From Bremia lactucae (lineage: Eukaryota > Oomycota > Peronosporomycetes > Peronosporales > Peronosporaceae), in contig NW_027152029.1 in NCBI RefSeq assembly GCF_004359215.1, positions 1,431,242 to 1,495,241 on the forward strand: a DNA stretch of 64,000 nucleotides, read 5' to 3'. Positions 55,186 to 64,000 of this stretch are shown piece by piece. Below the pieces are notes generated by a model. That model ran no database searches. It saw only the letters and a program-made list of their open reading frames with translations, and was not told where the DNA came from. How positions within the stretch are numbered: position 1 is the first letter of the stretch; each line of letters begins with the position of its first letter. The position numbers and the translations under genes were made by a program.

Positions 55186-55780
55186 GGTGTAACGGGGCAC
55201 TGCCGACTTGTACTGCTTCAGTACAAGTCCACTTCGCACTGCTTCAGTGCGTGTGGTGCCTCACGTCACGTCACTTCACCCGTACACAAGTACGTGCAGA
55301 GGATGACTCTCTTTTAAACACTTACTTTAAAGAGGTTAATTAATAAACTGTATAATATAATTAAGTTCTTCTGTTTCTATCTATTTAATACTAGCTTAAT
55401 TATATACTAACAAAACATGTAATAAAGTATTTTTTGTCTCTCTTTGCGCGGGTCCAGTGCTGACTGGACCGCGGAGCAAGTAGATATAATGGCATATATC
55501 TACCAATGGATAAGATTTTAAAATATTACTATGTAAAGTAATATTCTCCAAATATTATCTACCTTTAAGATAGTATTAATTAGGGAAAAGTACCAAAATA
55601 CCTCTGAAAATGCAGAAAAGACGGAAATACCCCTGTACTTTTATAAATGATCAAAATGCCCCTGGCTATAGCCTATATATATATACACGGAAAACCGTTG
55701 CGCACAGCATAATCACATCACTTTAACGAGTCTTTCTCGTACGAAAAAAGGACAATTATTCCGTCTCCCGTTGTGTTGTT

Positions 55781-56005
55781 TTGAAGCACAACGTCATACT
55801 GGACTGCGAGACGGAACGCGGCTACTACGCTCGCTGTAAAGACCGCCAAGGCAACTGGAAGGCCGTCCTTTCTGCTTCTACAACCCACGAGCTTATCAAC
55901 GGTCTCCTTCTGAAGCAACTGGAAACCCCTGTTGGAACTAGACGGAATGCCAAACTACTCTTTCCAGATGCCTTTCCGTGGAAGCCATCTGGAGAGACTA
56001 TGTAA
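55781..56005 (+). CDS. Unrecognised 74-residue ORF inside the MULE
   Basis: ATG-initiated frame (MKHNVILDCETERGYYARCK; ends PDAFPWKPSGETM) just inside the left inverted repeat, opposite to the transposase. The composition looks protein-like (DRQGNWKAVLSASTTHELIN) but I know no family. It could be a captured host fragment, the 3' end of a second MULE gene, or chance. Confidence 0.3.
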   Translation: MKHNVILDCETERGYYARCKDRQGNWKAVLSASTTHELINGLLLKQLETPVGTRRNAKLLFPDAFPWKPSGETM

Positions 56006-56059
56006 TGGTTGCTATTACCATCGCGGTGCTTGCGCAGAACCGGGAAGGTGAGCTCTACG

Positions 56060-56627
56060 CTGGGGTAACCTTCGCTCATTTTTAATTCTGTTTGTCAAAA
56101 GTGATCTTGGCCATTGCACACGCCCACACTCCAAAAATCCCGAAATATTCAAATACCCAACAACCCATGGTGTAATCCTTAAATATGTTTACAAATTTGT
56201 GATCTACTAACGTTTCCGCATCTTTTGCACCCACCTGCGTCCAGATCCGACCGTTCCTAGAAAATGCGAAGCATACACACGTTTAAAAAAGATGAAAATA
56301 TTCCCAAGTGCACAAAAAAGCGAAAATTGAAGCCAAGGTATCAGTTCCAGTCGGATCTGGATAAATTTTGCAGAAAATGACCGGGATGGTGTACTCTATA
56401 CCGGGGTAACCTTCGCTTATATTTAGCTCTATTTGTCAAAAGTCATCTTGGCCGTTGCACACGCCCACCCTCCAAAAATTCCGAAAAATTCAAAATACCA
56501 ACAACCCATGGTGAAACCCTTGAATATTTTTACACATGTGTGATCTCCTGACGGTTCCGCATCTTTTGCACCCACCCGCGTCCAGATCCGACCGTTCCTA
56601 CAAAAAACGCGAAGCATACACAGGTTT
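56060..56627. repeat. Direct repeat of about 227 bp inside the MULE
   Basis: 56060-56284 and 56401-56627 are about 85-90 percent alike at an offset of 341 (shared GGGGTAACCTTCGCT, CAACAACCCATGGTG, CGTCCAGATCCGACCGTTCC). The 116 bases between them are unique. Confidence 0.9.
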
Positions 56628-56677
56628 CAAACATTGCCAGTATTTCAAAAAGACACAAATGACCAAAATTGCCCCGG

Positions 56678-58172
56678 CTATATATCAGGCATCAGATACT
56701 GGCAAATCTCTTTTCTTAAAGCGTAGTAAGATTCATATGCGCTCACAACAAGTAGAGCTAGGTAGTGCCTAGCGCGCTCGATGGCAATGCCGACCTTTTT
56801 CTCAACTGAAGGAACAAGTAGCGAAGGCCATTCAGCTACTTTCCGTCGCCGCTCATCGAACCAGACCATCAACTGCTGGCGGATCCTTTTCCCAAAGTGT
56901 AAGAATATTCCAAAACGGTTAGAATCTGTAGTTCAAATCCATTCAACAGACTTCATTAGCAACCTACCGCTGCATCATCATTACGGTTGGAAGCTCACGG
57001 GATTCCACAATCCAATTGTTAAGCGATTCCGTGATATTGGAGGTCAAATGTCCAAATCTTTCTTTCTCAAACGCGCTGTTGGTCCAAAGATTTGTAGCTA
57101 TGCCCGCAATCCACTCTTTAGCTTCAATTGAAATTTCTTCAATCTCGCTCATCTTAGCGTCGAATTCCACGTCGGTCCAATGCATAGGCGGCCTGCCACA
57201 AGGGTTTAACCAATGAGACATTTTTAAATGCCTTCCGAAAGTTTTCACTGAGGTGCCGCATGCAAAAGCCATGGTATGCATGAGAAAAGATTTCCTGGAC
57301 TCCGTCCATCAGCCCTTTCTGACGGTCGGAAAGAAAGGTCAGACGCTGCATATTCGGAGCATTTGCTTCCAGAAGCGTCCCGTAGCTCTGATAAAAACCA
57401 AAGCCAGTTCTCGTCATTTTCAGCGTCGACGACGGCCATTGCCAGTGGGAAGAGAGCGCCATCACTGTCCACAGCCGTCGCCGCTAGGAGCGTCCCCAAA
57501 TACTTTGATCTAAGGTGGGTTCCATTAACGCCGAGTAGTGGACGGCAACAAAAAGGCGCCGAAAATGTTGCTCGGGCCCAGTCGTGTACACGGCCGCAAC
57601 GCTTCCTGTTGCAGCAGTCATTGAATCAGCAAAATATTGAGATTTTTTGGCAGGCAAATAAAACGAACACCAGCCATCCACGGCCCCTCACCTGGGTTTG
57701 TCAAACAAATCTGCCTGCAATACGCCGGAAGATTTTCATAGGAGCCATGAATAGTTTCCATACTCCTCGCTTTTCCTCTCCAGGCTTGCTTGTATGAAAT
57801 CGTGACCCCATGCTCGCGACGAACGTCTTGGATGAATTCCTTTGGTCTGTTCGGGGGGTTGTCACGCAACCGGGCCTCGACTTCGCTTGCAACCCAAGAA
57901 ATTGATGCCTGTTGGTGGCCAAGGTGAGTCACACCCTTGACAAGAGTGTTCGTCTCGCAGAGTCCTGATGGTGAACGTTGGTGCGTCGGCAAGTTTTGCA
58001 GCGTGCAGCCTCCAGGAGCAGCCTTCTTGCACGCAAGCCACTATGAAGCGTCATTTGCCACTTTTGATCACCGCGAGCTCGAACCGTTCAGCGATGGCAG
58101 TCGCTTTGCCTGCTTCGCGGCAGCTTTTCCATTTGCAAACTCCGTTCCAACGGTAAGCTGATGTTCCGCCAT
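56678..58172 (-). pseudogene. MuDR-type transposase, frameshifted
   Basis: ATG at 58172 (MAEHQLTVGTEFANGKAAAK), then a frameshift through a zinc-binding DNA-recognition region (ACVQEGCSWRLHAAKLADAP) and a block at 57992-57618 (SPPNRPKEFIQDVRREHGVT-like, YKQAWRGKARSMETIHGSYE). The catalytic core runs 57499-57154: YLGTLLAATAVDSDGALFPL, VVDAENDENWLWFLSELRD, FLSDRQKGLMDGVQEIFSHA, YHGFCMRHLSENFRK with the CxxH signature. The rest is at 57281-56964 (KMSEIEEISIEAKEWIAGIA, SNITESLNNWIVESRELP) and 56872-56678 (MVWFDERRRKVAEW). A C-terminal SWIM zinc finger was not found. At least three frame breaks, so it is not autonomous as it stands. Confidence 0.9.
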
Positions 58173-58427
58173 AATTGGCGCGGAGAAGAAGTGAGGTAGG
58201 GGCGCGGTGGTGAGGTAAAGTGATGTGATTATGCTGTGCGAAACGGTTTTCCGTGTATATATATATAGGCTATAGCCAGGGGCATTTTGGTCATTTATAA
58301 AAGCACAGGGGTATTTCCGTCTTTTCTGCATTTGTCACGGGTATTTTGGTACCTTTCCCTATTAACTATCAACCTTTCAGTGTTAATTTCATGAAACGAC
58401 ACACTTGTACTGAAGCGCCCCGTTTCA

Positions 58428-58717
58428 GTGACGATACCAAAGGGCAGGCTCGCACGAAGATTCTAAGGATATAACAAATAATTTTGAGTTGCAGTGGAAT
58501 GACTAGCACCATGAAAATATTTTGTGCTGTCATTAATCTGTGATCTTTGTCTAATAAACGGGGGTGACGATATTGTGTGGCTATACCAGCTCGTTAAGAT
58601 ATATATATTTTTTTAGTTTTCAAGATAACTGGAACACACAAATAAAAAATTCAATATTTGAGCTAAAATTATTGAAAAAAACGAATTATATCTTGGTCAC
58701 ATAAGGACGTTTGCAAG
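58428..58717. other. Upstream region of APC8
   Basis: 290 AT-rich bases between the C LTR and the APC8 start codon; no feature seen. Confidence 0.5.
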
Positions 58718-60890
58718 ATGCATGAAATGGCTGAACAAAACATAGCGGCTCAATTGCGATGTGCAACGCACGATTTAAGAGTTCGAGGACTGAAGCAAGC
58801 CACAAAGTTCGCAGCCGAGCTCTTGCTTGGAATGAGTAGCGGTGCACCCATATGGCAGTCAGCCATGCCGAATAGAAGCGACGAGGCCAATGACAAAATT
58901 GAGAGCTTTGCCGAGGCTGATCGCTTTGAAGCTGCTAAAGCCTGCTTTGACTTGGGCGAGTACCTCCGCGCTCACCACTTGCTATTATTTAGCGAATTGT
59001 GGTGCAACTGCGACGAGACTGACGCTTACTGTAGTCCAACGCAGAAGACTTGTTTTCTCAAGTACTATTCGCTGTATCTGGTAACATAAAACGAAACTTG
59101 TACATGTCGACGCCGCAAAATTTGCTTAGTGTTGGACATGATGCTGCAGGCAGGCGAAAAAGTAAAAGAAGAAATGGATTTAGATATGAACATTACAGGA
59201 AGCAGCAAAGGTCAGTATTAGACTTTGTTCTTTTTCTTAAGAAATGACAGCTATTAGTCTCTGATGTGGCAATTAAGGCCGCAATATGCAGCGTCAAGGC
59301 TCAAATCCTTATTTGAAAGAGCTATACTTAGCTCTCAGCATGGCATACCAGCAAAACTCGCTCGACGGGTTTGGACTGTACCTGTACGCCGTCATTCTTA
59401 AGCGCTTAGGTTACAGCACCAGCACAGGGAGTACTCAAGACCCGACGACGACACCTATTTGCATGAAGACTCGACATCGCGCGGATATCGTTGAAGAACA
59501 GAAGCGCCAACAATACCACGGCTCCGCTAATGACAAAAGGACTAAATTCGATTCGGCAGCCACTACACTGACATTTGATGTTACCACGCGATTTATATTG
59601 ATTGAGTCCATTCGGCGTTACCCATGGAACTGGTCAGCCTGGATGGAACTTGCAGCTCACTCCCCCTTTACGTCCAGCGTACGTTGTAGTGGGAGCTGCA
59701 AGCAGAAAGTTACTCAAGCTTTAGTTGTTAATTTATGCTGATAGGAAGAAGAAATCATTCTCGCGGCAAGCTGTCCGTGGATGTATCAACTTTTTCAAGC
59801 GCACGTTTTACTCGATCAACAGCAAAATGATGCTGCACGTCAAGTTTTAATGAGTTTAGAAGAACACTTTCCGCAAAGCTCATACTTATTGGCGCAACAA
59901 GCCCTGACCAGCTACCACATTCGGGACTTTGATCAGTCCCAAGAGCAATTTCAGCGGCTTGCTGAGCGGGACCCACATCGCATGGAAAATATGGACGTTT
60001 ATTCCAACGTGCTATACGTTAAGGAGGACAAGACAGAGCTCAGCCGATTAGCGCATCGAGCTCTTAAGGTGGAGAAATATCGACCGGAGACGTGCTGTAT
60101 CATTGGAAACTATTATTCAATAAAGAACAAGCACGACCGCGCGATTATTTACTTCCACCGCGCTTTGAAATTAGATCCGAATTTTCTTTCAGCGTGGACA
60201 CTCATCGGACACGAGTATATCGAAATGAAGAATATAAGCGCAGCCATTGAAGCTTACCGTCACGCTGTTGATCTAAGCGCTCGGGATTATCGTGCCTGGT
60301 ATGGACTTGGACAGGCGTACGAGATTCTGAATATGTTCCTGTACAGTATATACTATTATCGTAAATCTGTGGCTATTCGCCCTTACGACGCGCGTATGTG
60401 GTGTGCACTCGGTGGCTGCTATGAAAAGCTGAGTAAGGTTGATGAAGCTCTTGCTTGTTTCCACCGTGCAGTCAATAACCAAGATCGTGAGGGCATCGCA
60501 TCATTCCACCTAGGACGCCTTAATGCGGCGCGTGGGCAGCAACATGAAGCTGCAAAATTTTACCTTATTCATCTTGGTCTTCGGAGCACCGTAACATCAG
60601 CTTTGCAAGACGAGAGTGGAAAGTCAAAAGCGTCCGGCTCTCATCACACCAGTAATAATCAGAAAGAAGAATTTGTTCTTTTCTGTAGCAGCAGTGGAAA
60701 CATCCGAATTGATACCCCTCAAGCGCTGTCTGCAACTCTTTATCTTGCTTACTATTTTAAACAGCTGAGGCAGTTCACCGAAGCGACGATCTTCTGTAAC
60801 CGTCTATTAGACATGCAGGGACCAGAAAAAGAGGAAGCCAAAGCTCTTCTGCGCGAGATGCATAGCGTTGAGGCAACTAGTAGCACTTAA
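58718..60890 (+). CDS. CDC23: Anaphase-promoting complex subunit 8 (CDC23), four exons
   Basis: TPR scaffold subunit of the APC/C ubiquitin ligase that drives mitotic exit. Exons 58718-59080, 59150-59210, 59278-59678 and 59745-60890 join in frame to 656 residues (human 597). The introns are 66-69 bases, GT-AG. Exon 3 has NPYLKELYLALSMAYQQN and DGFGLYLYAVILKRLGY. Exon 4 carries the most conserved TPR block: RMENMDVYSNVLYVKEDKTE, ETCCIIGNYYSIKNKHDRAI, LDPNFLSAWTLIGHEYIEMK and AWYGLGQAYEILNMFLYSIY. About nine TPR helices pairs can be seen from residue 280 onward. The middle of exon 3 has a low-complexity insert (STSTGSTQDPTTTP). The start could also be the ATG at 58727. The MULE-loaded LTR ends 290 bases upstream. 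Confidence 0.93.
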
Positions 60891-60935
60891 ATACGGGAGG
60901 TGAATAGGTAACAGAAAATATCAATTAAAATACGT

Positions 60936-63149
60936 TTAGGTAGCCGCTGGGTTTGCTAAAAAGAAGCTTCGGCAAATCCACTTTTCGATTTTTTGGTTTT
61001 CCGACACGTCAAAGGAGCGAATAAGGCTATCAAATGAACTTAATCTAAGCCATGATGCTTTAAGCTCTCGAGCAAACGCAAATATGTTTTCTTTGACGTC
61101 TTCAGAAGCTTTGTTGATTGCCACGTGAAAATCAAGCTTCAATTCTTGAGCTTTCTGCATTTGCAAAAAGCACCCTGTAAATATTGGCTGCATTAAAGAA
61201 TCATCAGTTGCAACTCCCACCGCTAAGTTCATCTTGTGCATCTTTGGAAAACACGCATTTGATAAAAGCTCAAAAATCGCTTGCTTCGTAAGATGTAGTT
61301 GCGGAACATACAATTCCAAATCAATACATTCCTGTAAACCATTTTTAAAGAGGTTTGCTACGGATGCACTAAATTCTTGCGAAATAGCCGCGCGAGTACT
61401 ATAGCGAATTCGGCACGATCTCAACTCCGCAAAATCGGCAATACCCAAAATAGCATCTGCAAACTTTTTTTCCATATGGCTGTCAGCATCTTGCATGAAA
61501 GCAATGTCGAGATGCTTCATTTGAATAAAGCCGCTTTGGAACTCAGAGGAAAGAGCACCAAACAGCTTTTCTGATAGTTCAATATTGCCGGAAGACCACT
61601 TCAACCTTTCTAAATGCTGAAGATCCCACTGCTCGCTAGTTTGCCAATCCACTTTCATAGTTTCTATTGAGTCACCGCTTTGGAGTATAGGTCTGCTCAC
61701 ACCATTTAGATCCAGCCTCCGTAAAGTGCTTTCAGGCATGAATATAGCATCGAGCCAGCACATTTCAGTGGTATTAGAACCAAAATTTAGTCGATCAAGG
61801 CGAGTGCTAACGTCTGCAAGAGCACATTGAACACTGATTTTCATTTCCTCTCGATAGCTTGACGATTTCAAGAAAACAGATGACGAAGCTGAATCTGGGA
61901 AGCAGGACTCCAATGATAAATCTTCAAGATGTTTGAGGCTACTAAGCAGCGGTTGAAGCTGAGCTGCACTTTCAGGAACGAATGTGTTAAAGGAGATGTC
62001 TAACGTCTTTAAATTCGTAAGCGCTGGAAGAGAAGTCGTAGATGAGCTAAGACCGTTTGTCAAAATGCGCATGAGAATAGCAAAGTCAGCATGTGTAGGC
62101 ACAGCAATTCCACGGAGGCTAAGTCGCTCAATAGTTTGACGGATCAGGGGCACCTCCAACAATTCGCACAGTACCTGGAACGCTGCGGTGTTGAAGTAAC
62201 CACAAGACAAATCAAGCAACTTCACAGGAGGAAGACTAGACGAGGAAAATGTATATATCAAAGCTTGAAGATCATGGGCTGAGTGAAAGCCGATGTCAGA
62301 CAAGTCGAGATAATGTGATCCAGCTTTCGGTGCCAACATCACTTTGATGGTTTGGTTAGGCGTGAAGCCGTTTTCTTCGGACTAAAAACAGCGTTTAAAA
62401 ATGGAATGATTGTGACCGCTGCACTTTGTACCCTCCAACAGCTAGGTTTTTATGCTTACCATTTTTTCGTAGATACTTATTGCTGATGAATGAGTGCTCT
62501 GGCCATCCGCGGCAGTAATAATTTGTCCCAGACGTACTGTGCGTCGGACTAACTCGTCTTTATTTGATGAAATTTCCATTGCACTGTCGATTTTTTCTTC
62601 AAAAAAATGCTGCTGAAAACCCAATTGGCGTTTAATTTCCGTAATACCCACATCGCCAAGATGTGGTATTTTCGTGTTATTATCACCATCGATCAATCCA
62701 TGGTTTTGATCATGACTATCGGCTGACTCTAAGGAGAGGTTTTCCCAAGGTTTTGCGTCTTCTTCGCATGTACATGTTTCAGGATTGAAGCATTTACGCG
62801 TGATCGTCGCGAGAATTGAAGCAGCAACACCATTCCGTGCATCGAGCACTAATATCTTCTGATGAAGATTCTCTCCTGTCACTTCCACTCTATCGTAAAA
62901 TATGCTGCTTAATTTTTTAAAATCCCCAAGACATCTTGTGAAATCCTTGTCGATTAGACCAACGATATCGCCATCTAGGATGTCCATCTCTCTGAACCAA
63001 TTGTCTAAAAGACTCTCCTTGACCAGCTTTCTTTTTTCCAATAGCTGCAAAATGGAATTTCCATCGTCAATACTCAGACCTGTAACACATTAACGCACCA
63101 ATGTATTACAAAGCAGCATTAAATTACGTCGGATGCAAACCATACACAT
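60936..63149 (-). CDS. Leucine-rich-repeat protein, three exons
   Basis: Exons (minus) 63149-63128, 63079-62460 and 62381-60936 join in frame to about 695 residues; introns 48 and 78 bases. The first exon is only 22 bases (MCMVCIR), so this start is tentative. Residues 1-215 are charged and helical without a known domain (LLEKRKLVKESLLDNWFREM, ITEIKRQLGFQQHFFEEKID). From about 230 on there are irregular ribonuclease-inhibitor-type LRRs (HYLDLSDIGF, VKLLDLSCGYF, IERLSLRGIAV, LKTLDISFNTF, LEDLSLESC, LRRLDLNGV). No signal peptide, membrane segment, kinase or F-box is seen. Probably intracellular; function unknown. It converges with APC8 with only 45 bases between the stop codons. Confidence 0.75.
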
Positions 63150-64000
63150 TTGCCCAACGACGCACCTGAGTGCACGGCCCCTTTAATTCCGGTCTCGTGC
63201 ATGCACGCATACGTAAAATGCTGCGCAGTACGATGACGGATCTCCCCGCGGCGAATTTGAACCCCCAAGTCCATTGCGCGGAGATACTATAGTGACGAAA
63301 CGACATTTTTTATGCTATTGGACCTACGTCCTTAATCAAGGTGTTGCTGAACGAACCATTTCAAACCACTTCGACGCTGACTGAATAGTCAGATTCGGTA
63401 GCGCGGATGATCTCAGCTGTTCGACAGCATGGCTATAGAGAACTCTTAGCCGTTTAATCTCGACGAATGCAGCCTTTAAATGTGCTATCAAATGTTGGCG
63501 GTCTGTCTGCATTCGGAAACGAGAAAACAAACAGCAACAGTTTGCAATACATAAAGGGAACCGGTATAGGCTTTTGGTAAAGCCACCCCCCGCGGAGGGC
63601 GGTACGATGACACATCGCCGGAGATAGGCTTAAAAGCAGACGAGCAACCATCCAATGGATGGCCGCCCTGCCAACCCGCACCGAAGGTGTGTGATAGTTG
63701 GGTGGGAGGAGGCGGGTTCCAATAAGAGAACTTCGGCAAAATTGAATCTCTGTATCAAATAAAAACGCCACATAAATAGGAGGCTGCTACATAGACACTC
63801 CCCTTCTGCTGCTTGGACACCCTTTATCCATAAATACGCATTTGATTGGCTGACGTATACCTAATAAATTTCTGCTGCGCGCACCACACACCCTTTCCTC
63901 AATGGATATTCTGTGAATGCCGACATGGTATAAATGCTACCGCCTCACACACCACCCAAACAACACGAGAGAGTGAAACCATAGCAGTGGTCAGAAGGTG
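63150..64000. other. Right-end region, no gene supported
   Basis: 850 bases upstream of the LRR gene. A minus-strand frame at 63512-63336 (58 codons, MQTDRQHLIAHLKAAFVEIK) has protein-like composition but no family match I know. The C-rich, CA-rich stretch 63930-63990 (CACACACCACCC) could be a promoter or leader of a plus-strand gene beyond the window. Confidence 0.4.

Larger units (their letters stand above)
55583..58359 (-). mobile_element. Mutator-like element (MULE) with 143-bp terminal inverted repeats
   Basis: 2777 bases. Inverted repeats 55583-55725 and 58216-58359 start GGGAAA(A/G)GTACCAAAATACC and match at over 90 percent by eye. They are flanked by TATTAATTA (55574-55582) and TATTAACTA (58360-58368), a 9-base target duplication with one mismatch, the size typical of MULEs. 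The interior holds a transposase pseudogene, a 227-base direct repeat and an unexplained plus-strand ORF. The well kept ends suggest a young insertion. Confidence 0.95.
55188..58427 (-). mobile_element. 5' LTR of Gypsy C (B type), split by a Mutator-like element
   Basis: Left part 55188-55582, from TGTAACGGGGCACTG with the GACTTGTACTG/CAGTACAAGTC hairpin. Right part about 58360-58427, ending in a changed edge CCCCGTTTCA with a short insertion (CTTGTACTGAAGCG) before it. Between them lies the MULE 55583-58359. Confidence 0.85.

Noticed and set aside
1..64000. RXLR or Crinkler effector genes, tRNA and rRNA genes
   Set aside because: I looked for a signal peptide followed by RXLR, LFLAK-type starts, and tRNA or rRNA signatures and saw none I could defend.

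Overview
The window looks like nuclear DNA of an oomycete, probably a Phytophthora or downy-mildew relative. The evidence is the mix of genes (a bZIP with an NTF2-like tail, plant-type L-galactonolactone dehydrogenase, MSH4, antiquitin), short GT-AG introns of about 50-90 bases, and many decayed Ty3/Gypsy elements with chromodomain integrases. The species cannot be fixed from sequence alone.

Layout. 1-5363 and 5365-10509 carry the same genes twice: triosephosphate isomerase, SPT4 and a bZIP factor, followed by one nested LTR. They are separated by a single N at 5364. This is most likely an unmerged contig overlap and not a biological duplication. 9319-19.6 kb is a mosaic of two Gypsy lineages, here called B (LTR ends TGTAACGGGG/CCCCGTTACA) and A. 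20.3-32.4 kb is a gene island: solo LTR, NKAP-like RS protein, ALDH7 (minus), MSH4, a dienelactone hydrolase and GLDH. 32.45-58.4 kb is again transposons: a second B mosaic, A copies 2 and 3 with a mariner-like remnant between them, Copia debris, a third Gypsy (C) with an inverted middle, and a complete-ended Mutator-like element sitting inside the B-type LTR of C. 58.7-63.1 kb holds APC8/CDC23 and a multi-exon leucine-rich-repeat gene on the opposite strand.

Functional themes. The host genes are housekeeping ones: glycolysis (TPI), transcription elongation (SPT4), splicing-linked NKAP, lysine/aldehyde catabolism (ALDH7), meiotic crossover (MSH4), ascorbate synthesis (GLDH) and cell cycle (APC8). 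They do not form a pathway cluster. No secreted RXLR-type effector was seen.

Most interesting signal. In the A lineage, and apparently in B, an antisense reading frame lies between the integrase/chromodomain and the 3' LTR. It is conserved at protein level between diverged A copies. The orientation rests on a shared primer-binding site, TGGTAGCACTTG, two bases from the LTR edge in A and C. Other notable structures are a perfect 42-base hairpin that arose in one of two near-identical copies, a 120-base tandem duplication exactly where two duplicated elements stop being near-identical, and a clean 1.4 kb inversion in element C.
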